The notes beneath the pieces were generated by a model that had not been told where the DNA came from, did not search any database, and saw only the letters and a list, made by a program, of their open reading frames with translations. The position numbers and the translations under genes are program-made. A stretch of DNA of 5,948 nt from Gammaproteobacteria bacterium (GTDB taxonomy: Bacteria; Pseudomonadota; Gammaproteobacteria; HK1), in assembly GCA_020444775.1 (NCBI GenBank), contig JAGRHX010000725.1, positions 1 through 5,948 of the forward strand. Direction: 5' to 3'. This document shows, in pieces, positions 1-5,923 of the stretch; position 1 is the first letter of the stretch, and each line of letters starts with the position of its first letter.

Positions 1-298
1 GGCGCTTGACCACCAGCGCGCGTCCATCGATGCGCGCCGCCTCGGCCGCGCTCACCACGCTGGCAGGGTCGATACCGGTCAGATGATTGGGAACCCGCGA
101 CGCGAAGCGCTCGAACCAGAAGCACGACAGGCGGGTAAGGACGATACCTTTGTCGGGGATCGGATTCGGCAGGACCACGTCGAAAGCCGAGATCCGGTCG
201 GTGGCGACAAACAGCAGATGCGCGTCGTCCACCGCATAGATGTCGCGCACCTTGCCACGATGCACCAATGGAAGCGATTCGATATTGCTTTCGAGCAT
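1..298 (-). CDS. purC: SAICAR synthetase (phosphoribosylaminoimidazole-succinocarboxamide synthase), N-terminal part
   Basis: Partial gene: the first 99 codons are present and the rest lies beyond the left edge. PurC joins CAIR and aspartate using ATP to make SAICAR in cytoplasmic de novo purine synthesis. The translation reads as a typical PurC N-terminus: RGKVRDIY at residues 14-21 (nucleotide-binding loop), [13 protein letters not shown] at 32-44, PIPDKG at 46-51, FWFE at 60-63 and VPNHL at 69-73. These features match the longer form of PurC with the DRISAFD motif rather than the short form. The ATG at 298 puts RGKVRDIY at the usual distance from the start. It lies 32 bp after the ubiI stop with no obvious terminator or promoter between, so it is probably co-transcribed. 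The Shine-Dalgarno match is weak (GGGCCAG). The identification is secure; the operon membership is inferred. Confidence 0.95.
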   Translation of the reverse strand, partial: MLESNIESLPLVHRGKVRDIYAVDDAHLLFVATDRISAFDVVLPNPIPDKGIVLTRLSCFWFERFASRVPNHLTGIDPASVVSAAEAARIDGRALVVKR

Positions 299-330
299 GG
301 GTCTGGCCCGTATTCGTGAGTGGACGCTGT

Positions 331-1629
331 CTATGGTCGCGCGGCCCGATCGGGCGTCGCATCGTCAGCAGGACTGCCGGCAAAAGCGGGCTCATCGGCC
401 TGGCCATCGGCCAGCGTCGCCAGACCGCTGGCCTCGTACATGAACCATCGCTTCAGCGGCGGGAGACGGTCCGCCAGGCGGAATCCAGTGCCACGCAGCA
501 GACGTAGGGTCGTCGACCTACTGCGGAACACGTTGTTGAATCCGCTCATCGCATCACCGACCAGGCGGTTGGCGATGCGACGTTCGCGCTCGTAGGGTCG
601 CAGATTGCCGAGCAGCCCCGGGTCGCGTCCTCGCCTGAGCTGAGCGGCAAGCTGGCGAGTCAACACCACCACGTCCAACAACCCCTGATTGACACCCTGG
701 CCGGCCAATGGATGGATGGTGTGGGCCGCATCGCCGACCAGCGCCAGACGCCGATCCACGTAGCGATGCGCCTGCAGATGTCGCAATCCGAACACGCCAC
801 GCCCGGCCTCCTCCACGGCATCTCCCAGACAACCCTCGCTGGCTCTGGACAGTTCACCCAGGAACCGGGTGGCCGGCATCTCGCGTAACGCATCGGCGTG
901 CGCGGGTGTGGTCGACCAGACGATCGACACCCAATGCCCATGCAGCGGCAGCAACGCCAGTGGTCCGTCCGGGAGGAAGCGCTGCCAGGCCGTGTAGCCA
1001 TGCTCGCGCGCGAAACGTACGCTGGAGACCAGCGCGCTCTGCTCGTAGGCGTGCTCACGCGCGCCGATCTCGGCCAGCGCCCGGACCCTCGAGCGACTAC
1101 CGTCCGCGCCGACCACCAGCCGCGCACCGATCTGCAGCCAGCTAGGGCCGGATGCGTGCCCTGGCGAATCCTGGAGCAGACTCACTCGCACGTCCTGCTC
1201 GTTCCGCCGCATATCGTGCAATCGCACCGGCCTGTAGACCCGTACCCCGGGCGCGAGCGCCAGCGCGTCATCCAGGGCCTGGATCAGCTCGCGTTGCTCG
1301 ATGATGCAGCCGAGCAGACTCAGTCCGATGTCGCCGGCGGAGAACTCGATGCGCGCTCGGCTGGCCGAATCCCAGACGCGCATGCGCCTGTAGGGGTGCC
1401 GACGCTCGACCGGAAGCCGCGACCACACGCCGAGCCGGTCAAGCAGCATGATCGAGGCCGGCGAGAGCGCGCTGACCCGGAGATCGAAGCTGTCCGCCGG
1501 ATATGCTGTCGGTTCGGGCTCGCCGGTCGCTTCGACCAGGGCAACCCTCGCGCCGGCCCGGGCCAACGCCAGGGCCAGAGTGGTACCGACCACGCCGGCG
1601 CCGATGATGGCCACGTCATGCTCGTCCAT
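331..1629 (-). CDS. ubiI: UbiH/UbiF/UbiI-family FAD-dependent ubiquinone hydroxylase, probably UbiI (VisC)
   Basis: This 432-residue class A flavoprotein monooxygenase should hydroxylate the ring of a ubiquinone precursor. UbiI acts at C5, using FAD, NAD(P)H and O2, within the soluble Ubi complex. Seen in the sequence: the dinucleotide-binding GAGVVG at residues 10-15, acidic E33 closing the second strand, the VGADGSRS motif at 173-180, and the second FAD motif [18 protein letters not shown] at 299-316. The C-terminus has the family pattern FNNVF near 364-368 and [12 protein letters not shown] at 391-402, followed by a tail of about 25 residues without recognisable motifs. The ATG at 1629 was chosen because it overlaps the ubiH stop as TGATG and has a near-perfect Shine-Dalgarno sequence. 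A GTG at 1638 would overlap that site. The family is certain. The choice of UbiI over UbiF rests on its position directly after ubiH, so the hydroxylated carbon is an inference. Confidence 0.9.
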   Translation of the reverse strand: MDEHDVAIIGAGVVGTTLALALARAGARVALVEATGEPEPTAYPADSFDLRVSALSPASIMLLDRLGVWSRLPVERRHPYRRMRVWDSASRARIEFSAGDIGLSLLGCIIEQRELIQALDDALALAPGVRVYRPVRLHDMRRNEQDVRVSLLQDSPGHASGPSWLQIGARLVVGADGSRSRVRALAEIGAREHAYEQSALVSSVRFAREHGYTAWQRFLPDGPLALLPLHGHWVSIVWSTTPAHADALREMPATRFLGELSRASEGCLGDAVEEAGRGVFGLRHLQAHRYVDRRLALVGDAAHTIHPLAGQGVNQGLLDVVVLTRQLAAQLRRGRDPGLLGNLRPYERERRIANRLVGDAMSGFNNVFRSRSTTLRLLRGTGFRLADRLPPLKRWFMYEASGLATLADGQADEPAFAGSPADDATPDRAARP

Positions 1630-3098
1630 CAGCACCACACCTCCTCGCCGCCGTCCGCGTCGATGTCGCCCGCATCGATGTTCGACAAGCTGCTCGCCGC
1701 GGGGTCCATCCCGATAAGACTGGCGCCACCCGGCCCCAGACCCGCGGCGTGTGCCGCCAGTGACAGCTTGATCGGATCTGCGAGGTCCAGCCCGAACATG
1801 CCCAGGCCACGCAGCATCGCGGGTAACCCGCCGCGCAGCGAGAAGCCCCGCACCAGCGCATGGGTGGCGATCCCGACCCGAGCGCGATCCCCGAAACGCC
1901 GCTGGTGGAATCGCTCGATGAGCGTGGCACTGCCGACGTCCAGGCCGTCACGTCGTGCCACCCCGAGCTGCTCGACCAGCTCGGCGACGTCCCGCAGCGC
2001 AAGGTTCAACGCCTGCCCCGCCACCGGATGCAGGCGGCGCGCTGCGCCACCGAGCAACAGTACCCGCGGCTGACCGACGACGCGGCGCAGCTCGAGGGCG
2101 AGCGGAAACAGTCGGCGCGAGCCGACTTCCAGCACGCGGCCCAGACGGCGTCCGAGCTGCGACTGCAAGGCGCCGATGAAAGCCGTCGCATCACAGCGCG
2201 CCAGGAACTCGGCATGACCCGTGGCCAGGCTCCAGACCAGACCGTAGCGATCACCGCCCATCGGCAGCAGGCCCATGATGCCGGCTCCGAATGGTTCGCC
2301 ATCGTGAAAGCGTTCGAAAGCGCTACCTGGCGCAGGTCGGGAGACCCGCACCCAGGTCGCTATCGCATCCTGCGGATAGCGCCGACGACGTTCTCGCACG
2401 CCGTGAACCAGAAGTCCGGTGCCACCGGTCAGACAGACCAGTGGCGTCTCGATGACCGCGGATGACGACAGCCGTGCCGACCCGTCCCCATCGCGTGCCG
2501 CGACGAGCCGTACGCTTCGCAGCTCACCGGCACAGCCCCCGGCGATGGCGCTCACGCCCCTGTCCGACAGGTCCCGCACACGGCCATCCATAAGCCGCAG
2601 ACCGGTCGCGACCGATGCAATCCGTGTCACTCTCTCGAGCAGCGCCTGCTGCAGCCGGTCGGAGTCGACCACGTAGCCGAACGCCTCCACCCCGAGTCGC
2701 TCGGCGTGCATACGCACCACACCGAAACGACCACGTTGCGACACGTGCACACGCCGGATGGCCTGTCCGGACGACAGCGGTCGACCGTCGGCGTCCCCGG
2801 CTCCGAGCCCCGGCAATGGCCAGAGGTCCAGATTGCCCAACAGCCGCACGCTGGCCAGCGACAAGGCAATGGGCCGTCTGGCAGCGTGATCCGCAACGAC
2901 CGTCGGGCCGGCGTCCGCGCTCGTGGGTGGTTGCGAGAGCGCGCCGACAAGGATGCAATCGACACCACTGCGCTGCAGCGCGGCGGCGAGCACCAGGCCG
3001 ACCGGTCCGGCGCCGACCACCACCACCGGCGCCCGCGCGACGCGCGCATCCAACGGTGCGGCGGACGCCACCACCCCATCCCGCCGCCGCGCGCTCAT
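1629..3098 (-). CDS. ubiH: UbiH-like FAD-dependent hydroxylase (2-octaprenyl-6-methoxyphenol hydroxylase family), divergent
   Basis: 489 residues, against about 390-410 for usual UbiH. The family hydroxylates C1 of the ubiquinone ring precursor in the Ubi complex. Regions seen in order: VVVVGAGPVG at 25-34, RPIALSLASVRLLGNLDLW at 75-93, AIRRVHVSQRGRFG at 113-126, LVAARDGDGSAR at 198-209, AFERF at 260-264, GLLPMGGDRYGLVWS at 276-290, FPLALE at 331-336, and HPVAGQALNLALRDVAELVEQL at 357-378. These follow E. coli UbiH as I recall it. Several flavin-contact positions differ: G52 replaces the usual acidic residue after strand 2, A73 takes the place of the Asp in the DxR motif, the second FAD motif reads GGAARR instead of GDAAH (E. 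coli UbiH has GNAAQ), and GQG is GQA at 361-363. Extra length comes from an N-terminal extension of about 24 residues, small insertions, and an acidic tail of about 36 residues ending in EEVWC. The ATG at 3098 is the first start after an in-frame TAG. It lies 75 bp after pepP and has only a weak GGGG-type ribosome site. The family is clear; full catalytic activity is less certain. Confidence 0.85.
   Translation of the reverse strand: MSARRRDGVVASAAPLDARVARAPVVVVGAGPVGLVLAAALQRSGVDCILVGALSQPPTSADAGPTVVADHAARRPIALSLASVRLLGNLDLWPLPGLGAGDADGRPLSSGQAIRRVHVSQRGRFGVVRMHAERLGVEAFGYVVDSDRLQQALLERVTRIASVATGLRLMDGRVRDLSDRGVSAIAGGCAGELRSVRLVAARDGDGSARLSSSAVIETPLVCLTGGTGLLVHGVRERRRRYPQDAIATWVRVSRPAPGSAFERFHDGEPFGAGIMGLLPMGGDRYGLVWSLATGHAEFLARCDATAFIGALQSQLGRRLGRVLEVGSRRLFPLALELRRVVGQPRVLLLGGAARRLHPVAGQALNLALRDVAELVEQLGVARRDGLDVGSATLIERFHQRRFGDRARVGIATHALVRGFSLRGGLPAMLRGLGMFGLDLADPIKLSLAAHAAGLGPGGASLIGMDPAASSLSNIDAGDIDADGGEEVWC
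1638..1646 (-). promoter_or_regulatory. Strong ribosome binding site of ubiI
   Basis: On the minus strand GAGGAGGTG ends 8 nt before the ATG at 1629. It is almost a full complement to the 16S rRNA 3' end. It lies inside the last codons of ubiH and decides the ubiI start: the in-frame GTG at 1638 overlaps it and cannot use it. Together with the TGATG overlap it points to coupled or efficient re-initiation of ubiI translation. Confidence 0.8.
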
Positions 3099-3173
3099 CG
3101 ACCCCGACCGCCACGCGTCGCACGCCGCGGACCCCGGATCATTCCCGACCGTCTACAGGTTCGCACGACCGGC

Positions 3174-4487
3174 TCAGCGGGCCGAACCGACCAGTGCCTC
3201 GACCTCATCCACACTCTTGGGGACGTCATGGGTGAGGACCTCGTGGCCATTTGGGGTAACCAGCACATCGTCCTCGATGCGGATGCCGATGCCCCAGAAT
3301 CGTTTTGGCACCGTCTTCTCACCGGGCCTGATATACAGACCGGGCTCCACCGTGGTGACCATGCCCGGCTCGAGCTCGCGCCAATGTCCATCGATCTTGT
3401 AATCGCCTACGTCGTGCACGTCCATGCCCAGCCAGTGACCGGTTCGATGCATGTAGAAGGGCCGGTAGGCCTCGTCCGCCAGCAGCTTGGGCAGCCGTCC
3501 CTTGAGGATCCCCAGATCGACCAGACCTCGGGTGATGACCTCCACCGCGGCCTCGTGCGGATCGTTCCAGCTGTGCCCGGGACGGGTCTTGTCGATCGCC
3601 GCGTACTGCGCCTCGAGCACGATCTCGTAGAGCTCGCGCTGCTCCTTGCTGAAGCGTCCGTCGACCGGAAAGGTGCGGGTAATGTCGGACGCGTAGTAGT
3701 CGAGCTCGCAACCGGCGTCGATGAGCAGCAGATCGCCGGCCTTGAGCCGGTCCTGGTTCTCGACATAGTGCATCACGCAGGCGTTCGCGCCACCGGCCAC
3801 GATGCTCGGATAGGCCGGCGAGCGGCTGCCGGCCAGCATGAACTCGTGACTGAGCTCGGCCTCGATCTGGTACTCGTAGAGACCGGGCCGACAATGCTGC
3901 ATCGCTCGCCGGTGCGCCCTGGCACTGATCGCACCGGCCTTCTTCATGGCGCGCACCTCGGCGCTGCTCTTGTACAGCCGCATCTCGTGCAGGATGTGGT
4001 CGAGGGCCACGAACTCCGCTGGTGAAACGGTGCCGGTGCGGGCCCGCGAGCGCAACCGGTTCACATAGCCGAGCATCCGCTGGTCGAACTCCGGATAGCA
4101 GCCCATCGCATAGTAGACCCGGGTACGGCCCTCGAGCATGTTCGGCAGGATGTCATCGATGTCACCGATCGGAAACGCATCGTCGGCGCCGAAAACATCG
4201 CACGCACCCTCGAGCCCGGCCCGAAAGCCGTCCCACAGCTCACGTTCGACATCGCGCTCGCGACAGAACAGCACGAACTCGCCCTGGGGCCGGCCCGGAA
4301 TCAGCACGGCCACCGCATCCGGCTCCGGGAAGCCGGTCAGATACATGAAGTCGCTGTCCGGCCGGAACGGAAACTCGACGTCCCGACTGCGCCCCTTCAC
4401 CGGTGAAGTGGGCACGATGGCGACACTCTTCTCGTCCATCATGTTCATGACGCGCTTGCGGCGTCTGGCAAATTCTTTCTTGTTCAA
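3174..4487 (-). CDS. pepP: Xaa-Pro aminopeptidase (aminopeptidase P, M24B family)
   Basis: A cytoplasmic metallopeptidase that removes the N-terminal residue from peptides with proline in second place. From the proposed TTG start it has 437 residues, close to E. coli PepP (441). The N-terminal AMP_N domain is recognisable in KKEFARRRKR (3-12), FRPDSDFMYLTGFPEPDAV (41-59) and FCRERD (74-79). The catalytic pita-bread domain contains all five expected dinuclear-metal ligands: D257 (LLIDAG), D268 (SDITRTFP), H351 (GHWLGMDVHD), E381 (TVEPGLYI) and E405 (GIRIEDD). Supporting histidines are H240, H347 and H358. The TTG at 4487 was chosen because family similarity begins exactly there. The reading frame stays open upstream to an ATG at 4655, but that adds 56 residues made largely of a 16-bp DNA repeat and has no ribosome site. 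ATGs at 4448, 4442 and 4439 would remove the conserved EFARRR helix. Gene linkage to ubiH is conserved in gammaproteobacteria, although no direct enzymatic role in ubiquinone synthesis is established. Confidence 0.95.
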   Translation of the reverse strand: MNKKEFARRRKRVMNMMDEKSVAIVPTSPVKGRSRDVEFPFRPDSDFMYLTGFPEPDAVAVLIPGRPQGEFVLFCRERDVERELWDGFRAGLEGACDVFGADDAFPIGDIDDILPNMLEGRTRVYYAMGCYPEFDQRMLGYVNRLRSRARTGTVSPAEFVALDHILHEMRLYKSSAEVRAMKKAGAISARAHRRAMQHCRPGLYEYQIEAELSHEFMLAGSRSPAYPSIVAGGANACVMHYVENQDRLKAGDLLLIDAGCELDYYASDITRTFPVDGRFSKEQRELYEIVLEAQYAAIDKTRPGHSWNDPHEAAVEVITRGLVDLGILKGRLPKLLADEAYRPFYMHRTGHWLGMDVHDVGDYKIDGHWRELEPGMVTTVEPGLYIRPGEKTVPKRFWGIGIRIEDDVLVTPNGHEVLTHDVPKSVDEVEALVGSAR

Positions 4488-4546
4488 ATCCCCGCCCGTC
4501 TCAGAAGGCGCTTTCGAACGCCAGCCCCGGTCTACGCGCAATCCAT

Positions 4547-4638
4547 CTGGCCGATTGCCACTCTGGCCGATTGCCACTCTGGCCGATTGCCACTCTGGCC
4601 GATTGCCACTCTGGCCGATTGCCACTCTGGCCGATTGC
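4547..4638. repeat. 16-bp perfect tandem repeat array, 5.75 copies, in the ygfB-pepP spacer
   Basis: Plus-strand unit CTGGCCGATTGCCACT occurs at 4547, 4563, 4579, 4595 and 4611 without mismatch, followed by 12 bases of a sixth copy (4627-4638). On the transcribed strand the unit is AGTGGCAATCGGCCAG. Each unit contains a small inverted repeat, TGGC-N5-GCCA, so the array presents regularly spaced 13-bp palindromic half-sites. It lies 60 bp upstream of the proposed pepP TTG, within the probable leader of pepP mRNA. There are no unique spacers, so it is not a CRISPR array. It is open in all six reading frames. Because the copies are identical, the array is either young or kept homogeneous by slippage. 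Function unknown. Confidence 0.97.
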
Positions 4639-4645
4639 TCATCGG
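4631..4645. repeat. Inverted repeat at the ygfB-side end of the 16-bp array
   Basis: CCGAT-TGCTC-ATCGG forms a perfect 5-bp stem with a 5-base loop. Its left arm is the truncated last repeat copy. It marks the transcript-upstream boundary of the array. It may be a hairpin in the RNA or chance; no function can be assigned. Confidence 0.5.
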
Positions 4646-4656
4646 TCGACACCATT

Positions 4657-4683
4657 CCCGCGCACCAGGTGCCCGTCCGCGGG
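4657..4683 (-). other. Two-tier GC-rich stem-loop in the pepP leader
   Basis: On the minus strand CCCGC pairs with GCGGG as an outer stem and GCAC pairs with GTGC as an inner stem around a CTG loop, with an unpaired GGACGG on one side. It ends one base before the ATG at 4655 and would occlude initiation there. This is one reason for rejecting that ATG as the pepP start. It is not followed by a T-run, so it is not a canonical intrinsic terminator. Confidence 0.45.
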
Positions 4684-4734
4684 GACAGCTCAACAGGCGC
4701 TTCTGCCTCATGAACGCCCCGGCACCGGTCCCAG

Positions 4735-4751
4735 GGCCGACCATGTCGGCC
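4735..4751 (-). other. Perfect 7-bp hairpin directly after the ygfB stop codon
   Basis: GGCCGAC-ATG-GTCGGCC on the minus strand begins at the base immediately after the ygfB TGA. The stem is 7 perfect GC-rich pairs with a 3-base loop. The following bases (CTGGGACC) are not a T-run, so it does not fit a classical Rho-independent terminator. It could be a 3'-end stability element, a pause site, or a partial attenuator between ygfB and pepP. Confidence 0.5.
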
Positions 4752-5435
4752 TCAGTGCACGGCGGAGGAGGTCGGTACCGGTGGCGGCGCCAGCTCCTCA
4801 TAGAGCAGCATCGCCCCCACACGCACATACTCGATGAGCTCCATCAGATCGCTCTCCGCCTCATCCGAAGGTTGGATCAGCAAGGACATGCGCGTGAACT
4901 CGCTGAGATCCGACAGCACCTCTCGCGCCTCCTCCGAGAGTGACGAGAGGCGCCGCTCACCGGCCAGTCCGATACCCACCAGGAAACCGGCACACCAAGC
5001 GACGAAGGCCTCGGCACGCAACCGGATCGGCAGCCCGTCCACCGGCAGGACGCGTTCTATCTCGAATGTGCCGTCGCTGAACTCCCCCATCAGCGCTCGG
5101 GTGTTTTCAGGCAACGCCGCCAGGAAGGCAGCCACTCCGGGCTCCACTCCGGACTCCACTTTGGGCTCCGAACCGGGCTCCGCATCGGAGGGGGCATCGA
5201 GGATCTCCGCCGCGTTGGAGCCGGTCGCGATCCGGCCACCGAGCATCGGCGCCATGGCGGCAAGCGGATTTTCGGCGGAGATCGCGTGCGCGCACAACAA
5301 TCCACACAGCGCACCGCCCAGCTCGGCGACCTCCCCCGTTTTGGCTTCAGGGGTATTGGCTTGTGCGGTTTCGGGCGAGCCCTGCTGGTCTTCGCTGGTC
5401 GAACCAGCGCCGCCGACGTCTCGGGTAATGCTCAT
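4752..5435 (-). CDS. ygfB: YgfB / UPF0149 family protein
   Basis: 227 residues, cytoplasmic and probably mostly helical, with no signal peptide or membrane segment. The family is recognised by AELGGALCGLLCAHA at 37-51, EAFVAWCAGFLVGIGLAG at 142-159, REVLSDLSEFTRM at 171-183 and IEYVRVGAMLLYEEL at 201-215. These match the conserved YgfB core, and the gene is in its standard place before pepP. The biochemical role is not settled. A Pseudomonas homologue is reported to affect expression of a peptidoglycan amidase gene, but I do not transfer that role here. It is longer than E. coli YgfB (about 192 residues) because of a polar N-terminus of about 35 residues and a Glu/Pro/Gly-rich insert (about 84-101) built from a tetrapeptide repeat. 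The ATG at 5435 was chosen because it has AGCAGGT six bases upstream. A frame-compatible TTG at 5492 would only add basic residues encoded by a DNA-repeat-rich leader. It is probably the first gene of the cluster. Confidence 0.9.
   Translation of the reverse strand: MSITRDVGGAGSTSEDQQGSPETAQANTPEAKTGEVAELGGALCGLLCAHAISAENPLAAMAPMLGGRIATGSNAAEILDAPSDAEPGSEPKVESGVEPGVAAFLAALPENTRALMGEFSDGTFEIERVLPVDGLPIRLRAEAFVAWCAGFLVGIGLAGERRLSSLSEEAREVLSDLSEFTRMSLLIQPSDEAESDLMELIEYVRVGAMLLYEELAPPPVPTSSAVH
5133..5180 (-). repeat. Four in-frame 12-bp repeats inside ygfB (tetrapeptide EPGV-like)
   Basis: Codons 86-101 read EPGS, EPKV, ESGV, EPGV. The DNA copies are imperfect GAG(C/T)CCGGAGTG-type units. The period is 12, a multiple of three, so copy-number change would keep the frame. 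The segment is an acidic, flexible insert between the N-terminal and C-terminal conserved parts of the protein, presumably a surface loop or linker. Confidence 0.75.
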
Positions 5436-5440
5436 GTGGG

Positions 5441-5447
5441 ACCTGCT
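5441..5447 (-). promoter_or_regulatory. Ribosome binding site of ygfB
   Basis: AGCAGGT on the minus strand lies five to six bases before the ATG at 5435, after an A-rich AAAA stretch. It supports this ATG over the upstream TTG at 5492. Confidence 0.6.
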
Positions 5448-5493
5448 TTTGGCGACTGCCCTGGTCGGGATTCGTCGGCCTACCGTCGGCAAT

Positions 5494-5538
5494 CCCCCTG
5501 GGTATCCCCCATGGGTATCCCCCTGGGTATTCCCTGGG
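5494..5538. repeat. 12/13-bp direct repeats upstream of ygfB
   Basis: Plus-strand units CCCCCTGGGTAT (5494-5505), CCCCCATGGGTAT (5506-5518, one extra base) and CCCCCTGGGTAT (5519-5530), then a partial TCCCTGGG (5531-5538). The middle unit creates the palindrome CCCATGGG. The array ends 59 bp before the ygfB ATG, so it lies in the promoter or 5' untranslated region. It may be tandem regulator sites or slippage-generated DNA; the sequence alone does not decide. Confidence 0.85.
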
Positions 5539-5618
5539 CGGACGCACAGGGGGGCCAGTCAGGGAAACGGACTTCGCAGCCGCTTGACGTTGCCGACTTC
5601 GATGGACTCGTAGCCCGG

Positions 5619-5665
5619 CACCGGGATCTCAGCACCGGGATCTCAGCACCGGGACCTCAGCACCG
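5619..5665. repeat. 14-bp tandem repeat, about 3.4 copies
   Basis: Plus-strand unit CACCGGGATCTCAG at 5619-5632 and 5633-5646, then CACCGGGACCTCAG at 5647-5660 (one substitution), then CACCG. On the minus strand each unit carries the frame across a TGCTGA stop in one phase. Because 14 is not a multiple of three, copy number decides which upstream frame joins the coding-like stretch that ends at 5559. Confidence 0.9.
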
Positions 5666-5702
5666 AAATACTCGATTCGAAACGCATGCCTACACAGGCG
5701 AG

Positions 5703-5762
5703 CTTGGGTCGGGCGCTCGAGGGGTGACGGCGTCTATCCGTGACCACCCCGTGCCCGCCGAG
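5703..5762. other. Long imperfect stem-loop (candidate structured RNA, strand unknown)
   Basis: Reading the plus strand, CTTGG (5703-5707) pairs with CCGAG (5758-5762), GGGC (5711-5714) with GCCC (5753-5756), GGGGTG (5721-5726) with CACCCC (5745-5750), and ACGG (5727-5730) with CCGT (5738-5741). The loop is CGTCTAT, and internal loops and a GAC bulge separate the helices. A further short hairpin GCCT-ACAC-AGGC sits just before it (5688-5699). I cannot match it to a known RNA family, and GC-rich DNA yields such folds by chance. Confidence 0.35.
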
Positions 5763-5864
5763 GACACGCTGCCAGGGACGCTCACGCGGGGCATGGTACC
5801 ACCGGGCCAGGGGCCTCCCAATCCATTGATCCCACACGCAGCGGCGGGTCACTCGCCACACGCC

Positions 5865-5893
5865 GTCGTGGCTCGGTCATGCCAGGCCACGAC
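5865..5893. repeat. 8-bp perfect inverted repeat with a 13-base loop
   Basis: GTCGTGGC (5865-5872) and GCCACGAC (5886-5893) are exact reverse complements. No T-run follows on either strand, so it is not a canonical terminator. It could be an operator-like site or part of a structured transcript. Confidence 0.5.
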
Positions 5894-5923
5894 ACGAGCG
5901 GGGCTGCGCGCCGCGATGCGTGG

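Noticed and set aside
898..2073. Long plus-strand open frame (391 codons) antisense to ubiI and ubiH
   Set aside because: High-GC coding DNA leaves the opposite strand open. The translation is low-complexity, rich in Arg, Pro and Ala, with no family motif, and both minus-strand genes are clearly real.
2706..4025. Plus-strand open frame of 439 codons antisense to pepP and ubiH
   Set aside because: It covers two genes with catalytic motifs on the other strand and crosses their boundary. No recognisable domain; a shadow frame.
4547..4610. Sigma-54 type -24/-12 promoter in the repeat (TGGC...TTGC)
   Set aside because: The GG and GC elements in the unit are too close together, and the motif repeats merely because the unit does.
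4547..4638. CRISPR array
   Set aside because: The units are directly adjacent with no unique spacers, and 16 bp is too short for a CRISPR repeat.
4532..4828. Minus-strand small open frame running through the 16-bp array in another phase, possible leader peptide
   Set aside because: The array is open in all frames by arithmetic, so openness is not evidence. The frame overlaps the end of ygfB and shows no convincing ribosome site or family match.
4834..5613. Plus-strand open frame antisense to ygfB
   Set aside because: Ser/Pro/Arg-rich shadow of the YgfB gene, which has a good start, ribosome site and family motifs.
5676..5690. tRNA-like T-loop motif (ATTCGAAAC)
   Set aside because: The flanking bases do not form a T-stem, and no acceptor, D or anticodon arms can be placed around it.
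5643..5861. 72-codon minus-strand open frame upstream of ygfB
   Set aside because: Composition is Arg/Trp-rich with no motif, it ends inside the 14-bp repeat, and no ribosome site is evident. Treated as non-coding.
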